Assembly: GCF_014645815.1 (NCBI RefSeq)
Contig: NZ_BMML01000003.1
Span: 186,001-250,000 of the forward strand
DNA: 64,000 nucleotides
DNA from: Streptomyces fuscichromogenes
GTDB taxonomy: Bacteria > Actinomycetota > Actinomycetes > Streptomycetales > Streptomycetaceae
Direction of reading: 5' to 3'
The translations under genes and the position numbers were made by a program. The notes below the pieces were generated by a model. That model worked only from the letters and a program-made list of their open reading frames with translations. It had not been told where the DNA came from and ran no database searches. Numbering within the stretch: position 1 is the stretch's first letter; every line of letters begins with the position of its first letter. Shown piece after piece: positions 7,737 through 16,549 of the stretch.

Positions 7737-9626
7737 ATGCCCCAATACCTAGCACCCGGTGTCTATGTCGAAGAGGTCGCTGGCCCCCGGACCATCCAGG
7801 GAGTCAGCACCAGCACGGCGGCCTTCATCGGGCCCACCCGCTCCGGCCCCACCAGCGGCCGGCCCGAACTGCTCACCTCCTACGCCGACTTCACCCGCCT
7901 CTACGGCGACGCGGTGGACCTGGAGTTCGAGGACGCCGGCCGCTTCCCCAACTACCTCGCGCTCGGCGTCAAGGGCTTCTTTGACGAGGGCGGCAGCAGC
8001 CTGTACGTGATGCGCACCTTCGCCCGGACCGCCGCGGGCGCCCCCGAGGACGACCACGGTCTCGGCTCGGTGCCCCGCGACACCGACGCCCCCCGGCTCA
8101 GCCTGCGGGCGCGCTTCCCCGGACAGGCCGGGAACCTGCGCGTCACCCTCACCCTCCGCTCCGGCACCAACGCGCTCACCGCCGGCGGGGACCTCACCCG
8201 GGTCCGGGAGTTCGACACCGTCTGGGCGACCAGGACCGCGTCCGACGACAAGGGCGTGTTCACCGTCCGCCGGGACCCCACCACGGGGGCCTGGACCCTC
8301 ACCGGCGGCGCGTTCGCGCTGGCGCTGGACGAGGCCGGCGGTGTCTACCCGCTCACCGCCCTGGTCGAGGTGCAGCACCCGACCGTCGACGCCCAGGGCC
8401 TGCCCGCCTTCGGCCCGCCCCAGGCGGTCGGCGAGTTCGGGTTCGACCCCCGCGCCGTCGGCACCGGCATCACCACCGTCCTCACGGCGAACCCGCCCAC
8501 CCGCCGCGCCGCGCTCAGCGTTCCGGTCGCCGTGGAGGGCGTGGCGGGGCTGGGCCAGGTGTCCGCCGACGACCTGCCCCGGGTGATCGCCGCGGCGCTC
8601 TTCGACGCCACCATCCTGGAGACCAGCCCCGTGGCGACGACCCCGCTGCAACTGCGGCAGCGCGTCGTCACCCTCACCGGCGGCAGCGACGGCAACGCCC
8701 CCGACGTCACCGAGTACGAGGGCGACCCGACCGGCTTCGCCGACTACCAGGACAACGCCACCGCGCTGCCCTTCAACGGGCTGCTCGCCTTCGAGTCGGT
8801 CGACGACGTCTCCATCGTCGCCGCGCCCGGCTCCTCCACCGGCTGGGACCGCACGACCGCCGCCCAGGGCAAGGCCCGCGCGATCGCCAACGCGGTGATC
8901 AACCACAGCGAGCGGATGATCTACCGGGTGGCCGCGCTGGACACGCCGCCGGGCTTCCTGCCCGACGAGGCGCTGGACTACCGCAACCAGCGCTCCTCGA
9001 CGCACGCCGCGCTGTACTACCCGTGGATCACCGTCAGCAGCCCCGTCGACGGGAGCCGGGTCGACGTCCCGCCCGCCGCCTACCTGGCCGGGATCTGGGC
9101 GCGCAGCGACAGTGCCCGCGGTGTGATCAAGGCACCGGCCAACGAGGTCGTCCGCTCCGCGCTCGACCTCGAGACCCGGCTCAACAAGTCCCAGCAGGAG
9201 CTGCTCAACCCGCAGGGCGTCAACTGCCTGCGCTTCTTCCCCGGTCCCGGGTTCCTCGTATGGGGCGCCCGCACCATCTCCGACGACCCGGAGTGGAAGT
9301 ACCTCAGCATTCGCCGGTACTTCAACTTCCTGGAGAAGTCGATCGACCAGGGCACCCAGTGGGTCGTCTTCGAGGTCAACGGGCCCGCCCTGTGGGACGC
9401 CGTACGGCACACGGTCGAGGGGTTCCTGTTCAACGAGTGGAAGAGCGGCGCCCTGCTGGGCGCCAAGCCCGAGCAGGCGTACTTCGTGCGCTGCGACGCC
9501 TCCACGATGACCGCCGACGACCTCGACAACGGCCGGCTGATCTGCGTCGTCGGCGTCGCGGCGGCCAAGCCCGCCGAGTTCGTCGTCTTCCGGATCAGCC
9601 AGTCGACGGCCACCCAGTCGGCCTGA
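7737..9626 (+). CDS. eCIS contractile sheath protein 1
   Basis: A 629-residue phage-tail-sheath family protein. The N-terminus MPQYLAPGVYVEEV and the C-terminal third, with LLNPQGVNCLRFFPGPGFLVWGAR, YLSIRRYFNFLEKSI and FNEWKSGALLGAKPEQAYFV, are the highly conserved sheath core that interlocks subunits and contracts on firing. The middle (about 100-350) is a larger variable outer domain exposed on the sheath surface. The length is above the usual 350-480 residues of phage sheaths but normal for eCIS sheaths with extra domains. The ATG at 7737 has GGAGG at 7722-7726. A tube gene follows. Confidence 0.95.
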   Translation: MPQYLAPGVYVEEVAGPRTIQGVSTSTAAFIGPTRSGPTSGRPELLTSYADFTRLYGDAVDLEFEDAGRFPNYLALGVKGFFDEGGSSLYVMRTFARTAAGAPEDDHGLGSVPRDTDAPRLSLRARFPGQAGNLRVTLTLRSGTNALTAGGDLTRVREFDTVWATRTASDDKGVFTVRRDPTTGAWTLTGGAFALALDEAGGVYPLTALVEVQHPTVDAQGLPAFGPPQAVGEFGFDPRAVGTGITTVLTANPPTRRAALSVPVAVEGVAGLGQVSADDLPRVIAAALFDATILETSPVATTPLQLRQRVVTLTGGSDGNAPDVTEYEGDPTGFADYQDNATALPFNGLLAFESVDDVSIVAAPGSSTGWDRTTAAQGKARAIANAVINHSERMIYRVAALDTPPGFLPDEALDYRNQRSSTHAALYYPWITVSSPVDGSRVDVPPAAYLAGIWARSDSARGVIKAPANEVVRSALDLETRLNKSQQELLNPQGVNCLRFFPGPGFLVWGARTISDDPEWKYLSIRRYFNFLEKSIDQGTQWVVFEVNGPALWDAVRHTVEGFLFNEWKSGALLGAKPEQAYFVRCDASTMTADDLDNGRLICVVGVAAAKPAEFVVFRISQSTATQSA

Positions 9627-9676
9627 GAGACGGCGACACCCACGGCCGGACAGCGGCCAACCGATGAGGAGCGGCA

Positions 9677-10132
9677 ATGGCAACCCAACGTGACAACCCC
9701 TACGGCGGCTTCAACTTCCTGGTGGACTTCGCGACCGGCGACGCGAGCACGGTGCGCGGCGGCTTCCAGGAGGTCAGCGGCATGAACATCGAGGTGACCT
9801 CGGCGGACTACCGCGCCGGGAACTCACCGGTCAACCATCCCATCAAGGTGAACGGCGTCTACAAGATCGGCGACGTGACCTTCAAACGCGGGCTGATCGG
9901 CGCGCTGGACCTGTTCCAGTGGGTGGCCGCGATCCGCTCCGGCGACCAGTCCGCGCTGCGCACCGTGCACGTCTCCCTGCAGGACGAGGCGCACAACGGC
10001 CCCGTGATGACCTGGACCCTGCTGAACGCACGGCCGCTGCGCTACACCGCGCCGTCGCTCAACGCCAAGGCGGGCTCCGAGGTCGCGATCGAGGAACTCG
10101 TCCTGTCCGTCGAAGACATGAGCGTGGAGTAG
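9677..10132 (+). CDS. eCIS inner tube protein 1 (gp19/Hcp1-type)
   Basis: A 151-residue phage tail tube (gp19) family protein: NPYGGFNFLVDF at the N-terminus, GGFQEVSGMNIEV, the conserved FKRGLIGALDLFQWV helix and EVAIEELVLSVEDMSVE at the end. These proteins stack as hexameric rings to form the inner tube expelled by sheath contraction. GAGGAG precedes the ATG at 9677. Its best-preserved relatives are the main tube proteins of eCIS, so this is the likely major tube subunit. Confidence 0.93.
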   Translation: MATQRDNPYGGFNFLVDFATGDASTVRGGFQEVSGMNIEVTSADYRAGNSPVNHPIKVNGVYKIGDVTFKRGLIGALDLFQWVAAIRSGDQSALRTVHVSLQDEAHNGPVMTWTLLNARPLRYTAPSLNAKAGSEVAIEELVLSVEDMSVE

Positions 10133-10137
10133 CCCCC

Positions 10138-12246
10138 ATGGCCGCCTCGACCCTCACGTTCTCCGGACGCCTGCCGGGCGTCGACGTCGCCGCCGCACCG
10201 CCCGCGGCCGACCTGCCGTTACGGCTGGACGTCGCGGCCTTCGTGGGATTCGCCCCGCTAGGCCCGCTCGACCTGCCGGTCGCGGTCGAGGACGTCAACC
10301 AGTTCACCGCCGTCTTCGGAGGCGAACTGGTGCTGGCCACCGACGCCGGCGTACCGGTGTACGCGCGCCTGGCCGGGGCGGTCAGGGCGTTCTTCGACAA
10401 CGGCGGGCGGCGCTGCCACGTGGTGCGGGTGGCCGGGCCGGGCGCCCGGCCGGCCCGGTGGACGGTGCCGGGCCTGCGGATCTGGCAGCCGGACGGCACC
10501 GTGACGGGGGCCGTCGTCGAGGCGGCCTGGCCGGGCGCCTGGTCCGCGGGCATCCAGCTCGCCACCCAGCTGCTGTCCCGGCCGCTGGCCCTCACGGGCA
10601 GCTACCGGCGGTCCACCCCGACGGCCCCGGGACAGTTCCTGCCCGCGACCGGCGCGCCGGTCCCGGTCCAGCCGGGCGACCTGCTGCGGTTCACCTTCGG
10701 CCCGGACCACCCCGCCCTGTACACCCGGGTGCGGGGGCAGCTGCCGGGCACCGCCGCGGTCGCCATGGACATCGAGATGCCGTACACCGCCGGCTCGGAC
10801 CCGGCGGCCGAGGACCGTCCCGACCCGGGCGCGCTGGCCGCACTCCCCGCCGAACTCCCTGTCGTCTCCGCCGAGTTGCTGCGTATGGACCTGGTGATCC
10901 GGCAACTCGGGCCCGACGGTTCACGGTTGCTCGACCGGCAGACCGACCTCGCCTTCAACGCGGCCGCATCCCCGGCCGGTTCGGCGGTCGTCCGCCCGGT
11001 CCCGACGGTCCGGCCGGTGTGGACGGACGTCCTGCAACCCGCCGACGACCAGGCGCCCGTCAGCGGCCGGTCGACGGTGCTGCGCGCGGACCCCGAATCC
11101 CTGTCGGCCGTGACGACCGGCCTCGTGGTCCCGGTCGGCATGAGCCCGCCCGGCGCCGTCACCGAGCCCGCCGACCCCGACGTCGACGGCACCGACGACC
11201 TCGGCACCTTTCCCGTACGGTCCTTCACCGACCCGGCGCTGGCCACGGCGACCGTGTACACCCTGACCGAGGACGCGGCCCAACTGACCGGCCCGGCCCG
11301 GCCCTCCGGCCGGCTCGCCGGCGTCCATGCCCTGCTGGACGTCGACGAGGTCGCCCTGGTGGCCGTACCCGACGCCACCCACCTCGGCTGGTCCCCGGCG
11401 CCCGCGGACCCGGACACCGCTGCCGGCCCGCCCGTCCTCGACGACCCGGCCGGTTACGACGAGGCCGCACTGCTCGACGTGCAGAGCGCGCTGGTGACGA
11501 TGTGCGCGGCCCGCGGCGACCTGGTGGCGCTGCTCGGCGTCCCGGCGCACTATGACGCCGACCTGGTACTCGGCTGGCAGCAACGGCTCACCACACGCGG
11601 GCCGTTGTCCGACGCCGGCACCTCCGGCACGTCGCCGCTGAGCTACGCCGCCTACTGGCACCCGTGGCTGCGGGTCCTGGAGAACGACCCCCGCTCCACG
11701 GCACCGCTGCGCACCGTACCGCCCGACGGCACGGTGGCCGGCACGATCGCCGCCCGCGAACGGGACCGCGGGGCCTGGATCGCCCCCGCGAACCTGCCGC
11801 TGCGCGGTCCTGTACAGCTCGTCCCGGCCCTGACCGGCACCGACACCGCCAAGCTGTTCGACGCGCATGCCAACCTGCTGCGCCAGCGCCCCGGCACCAT
11901 CACCGCACTCAGCGCGCACACCCTGTCCGCCGACCCGGCGCTGCTCCAGCTCTCCGTACGACGGCTGCTGATCCTGCTGCGCAGAACCGCTCTGGCCGAG
12001 GGCGCCCGCTACACCTTCGAGACCGACAACGACCGGTTCCGGCAGCTGGTGCGGGCGCGGTTCGAGCGGGTGCTCGCCGCGCTGGCCGCCCAGGGCGCGT
12101 TCGAGGACTACCGGGTGGCCACCGCCGAGGGCGACGACGGCACCGTGATCATCACCCTCCAGGTCGCCCCGACCAGTCCGGTCGAGTTCATCACCGTCAG
12201 CCTGGTCCGCTCCGGCGAGGGCCTGCTCGACGTACGGGAGGGCTGA
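10138..12246 (+). CDS. eCIS contractile sheath-like protein 2
   Basis: A 702-residue second sheath-family protein, from the ATG at 10138 only 5 bases after the first tube gene. It begins LTFSGRLPGVDVAAAPP, a divergent version of the APGVYVEE opening, and ends with a recognisable sheath C-terminal region (LSVRRLLILLRRTALAEGARY ... FRQLVRARFERVLAALAAQGAF). The middle, about 100-480, is long and rich in Pro/Asp/Thr. It is clearly a paralogue of sheath 1 but diverged and larger, comparable to the extra sheath proteins (Afp3/Afp4, Pvc3/Pvc4) that form a collar or basal ring in known eCIS. The exact role is inferred. Confidence 0.88.
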   Translation: MAASTLTFSGRLPGVDVAAAPPAADLPLRLDVAAFVGFAPLGPLDLPVAVEDVNQFTAVFGGELVLATDAGVPVYARLAGAVRAFFDNGGRRCHVVRVAGPGARPARWTVPGLRIWQPDGTVTGAVVEAAWPGAWSAGIQLATQLLSRPLALTGSYRRSTPTAPGQFLPATGAPVPVQPGDLLRFTFGPDHPALYTRVRGQLPGTAAVAMDIEMPYTAGSDPAAEDRPDPGALAALPAELPVVSAELLRMDLVIRQLGPDGSRLLDRQTDLAFNAAASPAGSAVVRPVPTVRPVWTDVLQPADDQAPVSGRSTVLRADPESLSAVTTGLVVPVGMSPPGAVTEPADPDVDGTDDLGTFPVRSFTDPALATATVYTLTEDAAQLTGPARPSGRLAGVHALLDVDEVALVAVPDATHLGWSPAPADPDTAAGPPVLDDPAGYDEAALLDVQSALVTMCAARGDLVALLGVPAHYDADLVLGWQQRLTTRGPLSDAGTSGTSPLSYAAYWHPWLRVLENDPRSTAPLRTVPPDGTVAGTIAARERDRGAWIAPANLPLRGPVQLVPALTGTDTAKLFDAHANLLRQRPGTITALSAHTLSADPALLQLSVRRLLILLRRTALAEGARYTFETDNDRFRQLVRARFERVLAALAAQGAFEDYRVATAEGDDGTVIITLQVAPTSPVEFITVSLVRSGEGLLDVREG

Positions 12247-12248
12247 CG

Positions 12249-12782
12249 ATGACGGCCAACGATCCACCCTTCACCGCGTTCCGCTTCGACGTGACCCTCG
12301 ACCTGGACACCGCCACCCCCGGTTTCACCGGCCCGCTGTGCGACGCGGCCTTCGCCGAGTGCGAGGGCCTGGAGATGACCATGCAGCCCAGGACCGTCGA
12401 GGTCGGCGGCAAGAACGACGGCCAGGTCCACCTGGTCGGACCCGTCACCCACGGACAGCTCACCCTGCGCCGCGGCATGACCGACAATCTCCAGCTCTGG
12501 CAGTGGTTCACCCGGGGGACCCGGCCCGGCAACATCCGCACGGCACACGGCACGATCACCCTGCGCGCGGCCGACGGCACCCCCACGCTGCGGTTCACCC
12601 TGACCCACTGTCTGCCGGTACGGATGCGCGCACCGGCCCTGCACGCCCGCGACGGACTGATCGCCGTCGAGGAACTCGGGCTCGTCTACGAGCACCTGGA
12701 CATCGCGCTGCCCGACGACACCACCCCCTCCGCCGCGCCCGGCACCCCGGCCACGGCCTCACTGGGCGGGGGGTCCCTCTGA
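12249..12782 (+). CDS. eCIS inner tube protein 2 (gp19-type)
   Basis: A 177-residue tail tube family protein starting at ATG 12249, two bases after the second sheath gene. It shows FTAFRFDVTLDL, AFAECEGLEMTMQPRTVEVGG and the TLRRGMTDNLQLWQWF helix equivalent to that of the first tube protein. Versus tube 1 it has a longer Ala/Thr/Pro C-terminal tail (about 160-177). In Afp/PVC, secondary tube proteins form the first rings on the baseplate, and this is the likely role here. Its stop codon contains the start of the next gene. Confidence 0.9.
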   Translation: MTANDPPFTAFRFDVTLDLDTATPGFTGPLCDAAFAECEGLEMTMQPRTVEVGGKNDGQVHLVGPVTHGQLTLRRGMTDNLQLWQWFTRGTRPGNIRTAHGTITLRAADGTPTLRFTLTHCLPVRMRAPALHARDGLIAVEELGLVYEHLDIALPDDTTPSAAPGTPATASLGGGSL

Positions 12783-13495
12783 TGGGCACGGCGACCATCA
12801 CCGAATGGGACCTGGTCAAGCACACCCAGGTCGACCCGGGCGTCCACCTCGTCGTCGACTTCGACCCGAAGAGCCTGCGGCTCACCTACAGCCCGACGGG
12901 CGTCACCGGCGCCGACGCGGCCACCAGGTCGGGCGCCTTGAGCAAGTTCGCGTCCCAGCAGACCGGCCAGTCGACCACGCTCAGCGTCGAACTCCTCTTC
13001 GACACCAGCGCGGAGAACACCACCGTCCAGGCCAAGACCGAGCAGATCGTCCGGTTCACCAAGCCGGACACCTCCAACCCCAGCGCCCCGGCACGGCGCG
13101 GGATGCGGTTCGCCTGGGGCTCGTTCCTGTTCGAGGGCGTGGTGCAGAGCCTCGGCCAGACCATCGACTTCTTCTCCGACACCGGTGTCCCGCTGCGGGC
13201 CACCGTGGAGATGACCCTCACCGAGGTGCGGCCGCCCGACCAGAGCGCGGCCCCGCCGCCGTCCGCCCCGCCTGTCAGCTTCGGCGCCGGAGCCGGAGCC
13301 GGGGCGGCCGCCCCCGCCGCCCCGGTCGGGACCACACCGCTGACGCTCAGCCAGTCCGGGGACACCGTGCAGTCGATCGCGGCACGGTCCGGCGCCGGCG
13401 TCTCGTGGAAGACCATCGCCGCCGCGAACGGCATCGACAACCCGAGGCTGCTGCCACCGGGCACCGTCCTCGACCCCAGCGCCCGTCTCTCCTGA
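12782..13495 (+). CDS. eCIS tube-baseplate adaptor with LysM-like C-terminus (Afp7/Pvc7-like)
   Basis: A 237-residue protein starting in the stop of tube 2. Residues 1-150 resemble the CIS tube-adaptor domain: VHLVVDFDPKSLRLTYSPTG, TTLSVELLFDTS and FAWGSFLFEGVVQSLGQTIDFFSDTGVPLRA. A Gly/Ala/Pro-rich linker (about 160-185) leads to a LysM-like module, about 190-237 (LTLSQSGDTVQSIAARSGAGVSWKTIAAANGI). In contractile machines this type of protein joins the first tube ring to the spike, and LysM helps clamp the baseplate. It fits the position between tube and spike genes. Confidence 0.88.
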   Translation: MGTATITEWDLVKHTQVDPGVHLVVDFDPKSLRLTYSPTGVTGADAATRSGALSKFASQQTGQSTTLSVELLFDTSAENTTVQAKTEQIVRFTKPDTSNPSAPARRGMRFAWGSFLFEGVVQSLGQTIDFFSDTGVPLRATVEMTLTEVRPPDQSAAPPPSAPPVSFGAGAGAGAAAPAAPVGTTPLTLSQSGDTVQSIAARSGAGVSWKTIAAANGIDNPRLLPPGTVLDPSARLS

Positions 13496-13516
13496 CCCGG
13501 AAGGACCGAACCACCC

Positions 13517-13693
13517 GTGCGCATCGACATCAACGAGCTGGAGATCCTCGAACCGGACACCCCGGCGGGACCGGACACGCACCCCGCCGAGGACACGAGC
13601 CCGGCGCGCCGACCGGCCGCCGACCTGGGCGAACAGCTGCGCCGCTGGCAGCGCGAGACCCTGGCCCGCGAACAGCGGCTGCTGGCGGACTGA
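13517..13693 (+). CDS. Small eCIS operon protein, 58 residues
   Basis: A short reading frame from GTG 13517 to TGA 13693, preceded by GGAAGGA (13499-13505) and ending 3 bases before the spike gene. The product starts MRIDINELEILEPDTP, has an acidic/proline-rich centre and ends in a charged helix (LGEQLRRWQRETLAREQRLL). Codon use matches its neighbours. Afp and PVC operons also carry a tiny gene (Afp6/Pvc6) near this point, but I cannot show homology. It could be an assembly chaperone or a baseplate fastener. It is easily missed by annotation because of its size. Confidence 0.7.
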   Translation: MRIDINELEILEPDTPAGPDTHPAEDTSPARRPAADLGEQLRRWQRETLAREQRLLAD

Positions 13694-13696
13694 GCC

Positions 13697-14779
13697 ATGA
13701 GCCCCCTGCTCGCGGCCTATGTGTCCACCCCGGCCATCGTCCTGAACGGAACGGTCGACCCCGGCGCGGCCGGCGACCTCATGGCGCTCACGGTCGAGGA
13801 GACCACCGTCGGCCTGTCCTGGTGCGAGGCCACCTTCAGCAACTGGGGAGCCCGCGACGCGGTGCCCGGATACCGCTACCTCGGCGGCGACCCGATCGAC
13901 CTCGGCACCCCGCTCGGCGTGTCCTTCGCGACCGACGGCACGGACACCCCGGTCTTCGACGGAAAGATCAGTGCCCTCCAGGCCGACTACCCCGCCGACC
14001 GCCCGGCGCGGGCACTGGTCTTCGCCGAGGACCGGCTCCAGGACCTCCGGCTCACCCGTCGTACCCGCAGCTTCGACGACGCCAGCACCGCCGACATCGC
14101 CGACCGGCTCGCCCGCGACCACGGTCTGACCGCGGACGTGGACCTGGACGGCCCGGTCCGCAAGGTCACCGCCCAGCTCAACCAGAGCGACCTCGCCTTC
14201 CTGCGCGGCCTCGTCCGCGGCGACGACGGCGAGATCCAGCTGGACGGCGACACCCTGCGCGTCCGGCGCCGCCCTGACCGGGACGGGGACACGCTGAGCC
14301 TCGACTACGGCGGCGACCTGCTGTCGTTCTCCGTCCGCGCGGACCTGGCGCACCAGGTCACGGAGCTCGCGGTGACCGGCTGGTCCGTCGCGGACAAGGC
14401 GGCCGTCCTGGAGACCGCGGACGACGCCGACCTGGCCGCCGAGCTGGCACCCGGCCAGCGCGGCGGCTCGGCGGCCCTGGCGGCCGCGTTCGCCGACCGC
14501 AGGGAACGGATCGTCCGCTCCACCCCGCTCGCCGGCGACGACGCACGGGCCCAGGCGAGGGCCGCCTACCTGGAGCGGGCCCGCCGCTTCGTGTCCGGCA
14601 CCGGCCTCACCGCGGGCAACCCCGCCCTGCGCGTCGGTGTCCGGGTGCGCCTGACCGGCCTCGGCACCCTCTTCGACGGCGAGTACTACGTCTGCCGGGT
14701 CCGGCACGGCTACGACCTCGCACAGGGCTACCGCACCGAGTTCGACGTCGAGCGGCCCGGACTGGAGAGTGCCCGATGA
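13697..14779 (+). CDS. eCIS spike/hub protein, VgrG/phage late control D-like (Afp8-like N-terminal part)
   Basis: A 360-residue protein from the ATG at 13697. Residues about 1-110 and 200-360 have the gp27/VgrG hub character (GTPLGVSFATDGTDTPVFDGKISAL, TADIADRLARDHGL, LAFLRGLVRGDDGEIQLDGD, TAGNPALRVGVRVRLTGLGTLFDGEYYVCRVRHGYD). Members trimerise to form the hub under the tube. Unlike fused VgrG proteins, it has no OB-fold/needle part. That is encoded by the next gene, whose ATG overlaps this stop (ATGA at 14776). Confidence 0.9.
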   Translation: MSPLLAAYVSTPAIVLNGTVDPGAAGDLMALTVEETTVGLSWCEATFSNWGARDAVPGYRYLGGDPIDLGTPLGVSFATDGTDTPVFDGKISALQADYPADRPARALVFAEDRLQDLRLTRRTRSFDDASTADIADRLARDHGLTADVDLDGPVRKVTAQLNQSDLAFLRGLVRGDDGEIQLDGDTLRVRRRPDRDGDTLSLDYGGDLLSFSVRADLAHQVTELAVTGWSVADKAAVLETADDADLAAELAPGQRGGSAALAAAFADRRERIVRSTPLAGDDARAQARAAYLERARRFVSGTGLTAGNPALRVGVRVRLTGLGTLFDGEYYVCRVRHGYDLAQGYRTEFDVERPGLESAR

Positions 14780-15441
14780 CCACCCCGCGCGCACAGTACT
14801 TCGGGATGTATCCCGCAGTCGTCTGCGACAACCAGGACCCCGAACGACAGGGCCGGGTGAAGGTACGGCTGCCCTGGTCGCCCGACTCCGGCGGTGACGA
14901 GTACGCCGTGTGGGCCCGCCTCGCGACCACGATGGCCGGCGCCGGCCGGGGCACCTGGTTCGTACCGGAGACCGGCGACGAGGTGCTGGTCGGCTTCGGT
15001 GGCGGCGACCCCGACTGGCCCTATGTGATCGGCGCGTTGTGGAACGGACAGGACGAGCCGCCGGAGTCGATGGACGACGGCAACAACCTCAGGTCGATCG
15101 TCTCCCGGACCGGGATCCGCATCACCCTCGACGACACCGAGGGCGCCGTCACCCTGTCGCTGAGCACCCCCGGCGGCCAGCAGCTGACCCTGGAGGACGG
15201 CGGCAGCACGATCCGGCTCGCTGACTCCGGCGGCAACTCGCTGGAGCTGGCACCGGCCGGCATCACCCTCACCGCCGCGAGCACGCTCTCCATCAAGGCC
15301 CAGGCCCTCCAGATCGACGCGGGTTCGGCCAAGTCGAGCCCGGCGATGTGGTCCCACGACGGAGCGCTCAAGTGCGACACGCTCATCGCCAACAACGTGG
15401 TGGGCAAGATCTACGCCGGCGGCCCCGGGAACCTCCAGTGA
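14776..15441 (+). CDS. eCIS spike tip/baseplate assembly protein V (gpV, gp5 OB-fold type)
   Basis: A 221-residue protein overlapping the hub gene by ATGA. Residues about 10-100 form the gp5/gpV OB-fold (YFGMYPAVVCDNQDPERQGR, VKVRLPWSPDSGG, GTWFVPETGDEVLVGFGGGD, YVIGALWNGQDEPP). This is followed by a repetitive beta-helix-like stretch (about 110-180: TGIRITLDDTEGAVTLSLST, LTLEDGGSTIRLADSGG, LELAPAGITLTAAS) of the kind that forms the trimeric needle. It probably forms the puncturing spike with the hub protein. There is no PAAR motif. Confidence 0.9.
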   Translation: MTTPRAQYFGMYPAVVCDNQDPERQGRVKVRLPWSPDSGGDEYAVWARLATTMAGAGRGTWFVPETGDEVLVGFGGGDPDWPYVIGALWNGQDEPPESMDDGNNLRSIVSRTGIRITLDDTEGAVTLSLSTPGGQQLTLEDGGSTIRLADSGGNSLELAPAGITLTAASTLSIKAQALQIDAGSAKSSPAMWSHDGALKCDTLIANNVVGKIYAGGPGNLQ

Positions 15442-16145
15442 GCGCCGGACCCGAGCGGCTCCAGTGGACCGCCCCGGCACCGCTGTGGACCGCGGACACC
15501 GTCGGCACCGCGAGCCCGGCCTTCCTGCGCCCGCTGATCGCCGAACTGGACACCGACGCCTTCCTCGACGTGTTCCTGGCGATGACGGGCGGCACCGGCG
15601 GCCGGACCCCCGCGGACCTGGCCGGCCTGCCGCCCGCCCCGGACCCCGACGGAACCTACCCGCTGTACTGGCCGACGGCTCACCGGTACTACCTCGTCGC
15701 GGCGAGCCTCGTCTGCCGCCGGCCGGGGATCCCCGACCACGCCGTACCGCCCGGGTCAGGCGAACGGCCGTTCTTCGTCATCCGCCCGGCCGCCGCGGCC
15801 GGACCCGACGACGCGCTGCTGCCCGGCGAGCGGCAACTGCCGCTGCACGCCGCGCCGGTCGCCGCCTTCGCACCGCCCGCATCCACGGCGGCCACGCTCG
15901 GCATGGCCGCGGGCGGCCGGTCGACGCGCACGCTCTTCTACGGGTTCGTCCCGGTGTCCGACGGCGACCCCGACGTCCGCGACCCCACCCTCTACGTCAT
16001 CCGCACCGTCCTCGCCCGCGACCCCTGTCCGCCGGTGCTCGGCGCACCGAGCCACTCCTTCGTCTTCGCCGGTCCGCTCCCGCCTCCCATCGGCCTGCGC
16101 ACGGACCTCCTCCCAACGGGCCTCCCGAAAGGACCCACACCATGA
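15438..16145 (+). CDS. eCIS operon protein of unknown function
   Basis: A 235-residue protein starting at GTG 15438 inside the previous stop (GTGA). I do not recognise a family. It is soluble, with FLRPLIAELDTDAFLDVFLAMTGG near residue 30-50, a YPLYWPTAHRYYLVAASLVCRRPGIPDH segment, a central FFVIRPAAAAGPDDALLPGE, a TLFYGFVPVSD motif and a proline-rich tail. It has no signal peptide or membrane segment. It is tightly packed between the spike and gp25 genes, so a structural or assembly role in the baseplate is likely. A frame upstream to 15348 overlaps the spike gene and is not used. Confidence 0.65.
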   Translation: MSAGPERLQWTAPAPLWTADTVGTASPAFLRPLIAELDTDAFLDVFLAMTGGTGGRTPADLAGLPPAPDPDGTYPLYWPTAHRYYLVAASLVCRRPGIPDHAVPPGSGERPFFVIRPAAAAGPDDALLPGERQLPLHAAPVAAFAPPASTAATLGMAAGGRSTRTLFYGFVPVSDGDPDVRDPTLYVIRTVLARDPCPPVLGAPSHSFVFAGPLPPPIGLRTDLLPTGLPKGPTP

Positions 16146-16549
16146 CAACGCCGGCAGCGCTCTACGGACAGGGCATCTCGTTCCCGCCCCGGGTCGGCCC
16201 CGACGGCGGCGTCGTCCGGTCCGCGGGCGAGACCAACGTCCGCGAGTCCGTCGTCACCATCCTGCGCACCCGCCCCGGCGAACGGGTCGAACGCCCCGAC
16301 TTCGGCTGCGGCCTCGACCGGTACCTGTTCGAACCGAACACGGTGGCCACGCTCCGGCTGATCGTCGAGGACGTCCAGCGCGCGGTGACCCGCTGGGAGC
16401 CGCGCATCCGGCTGGAGGACGTCACCGCCGACGTCAACGCCACCGACCCGCGCGACGTGGACCTCACCCTCGTCTACACCCTGATCGCCACCGGGGACCG
16501 CGAACGACTGCGCATGACCCTCGGCGCGGAAGGCCAGGACCAGCCGTGA
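16142..16549 (+). CDS. eCIS baseplate protein, gp25/GPW family (Afp9/Pvc9-like)
   Basis: A 135-residue gp25-family protein: GISFPPRVGPDGGVVRSAGETNVRESVVTILRTRPGERVERPDFGCGLDRYLFEPN contains the ordered core, including the IL.T..GER..RP.FG motif diagnostic for this family. gp25 forms the part of the baseplate that nucleates sheath polymerisation. The ATG at 16142 overlaps the preceding stop region, and its own end overlaps the start of the J-like gene (GTGA at 16546). Confidence 0.93.
   Translation: MTTPAALYGQGISFPPRVGPDGGVVRSAGETNVRESVVTILRTRPGERVERPDFGCGLDRYLFEPNTVATLRLIVEDVQRAVTRWEPRIRLEDVTADVNATDPRDVDLTLVYTLIATGDRERLRMTLGAEGQDQP

Noticed and set aside
7749..9683. Long reverse-strand ORF of 644 residues opposite sheath 1
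   Set aside because: Antisense shadow of the sheath gene: its composition is Gly/Arg/Val-rich without family motifs, a known artefact in high-GC DNA.
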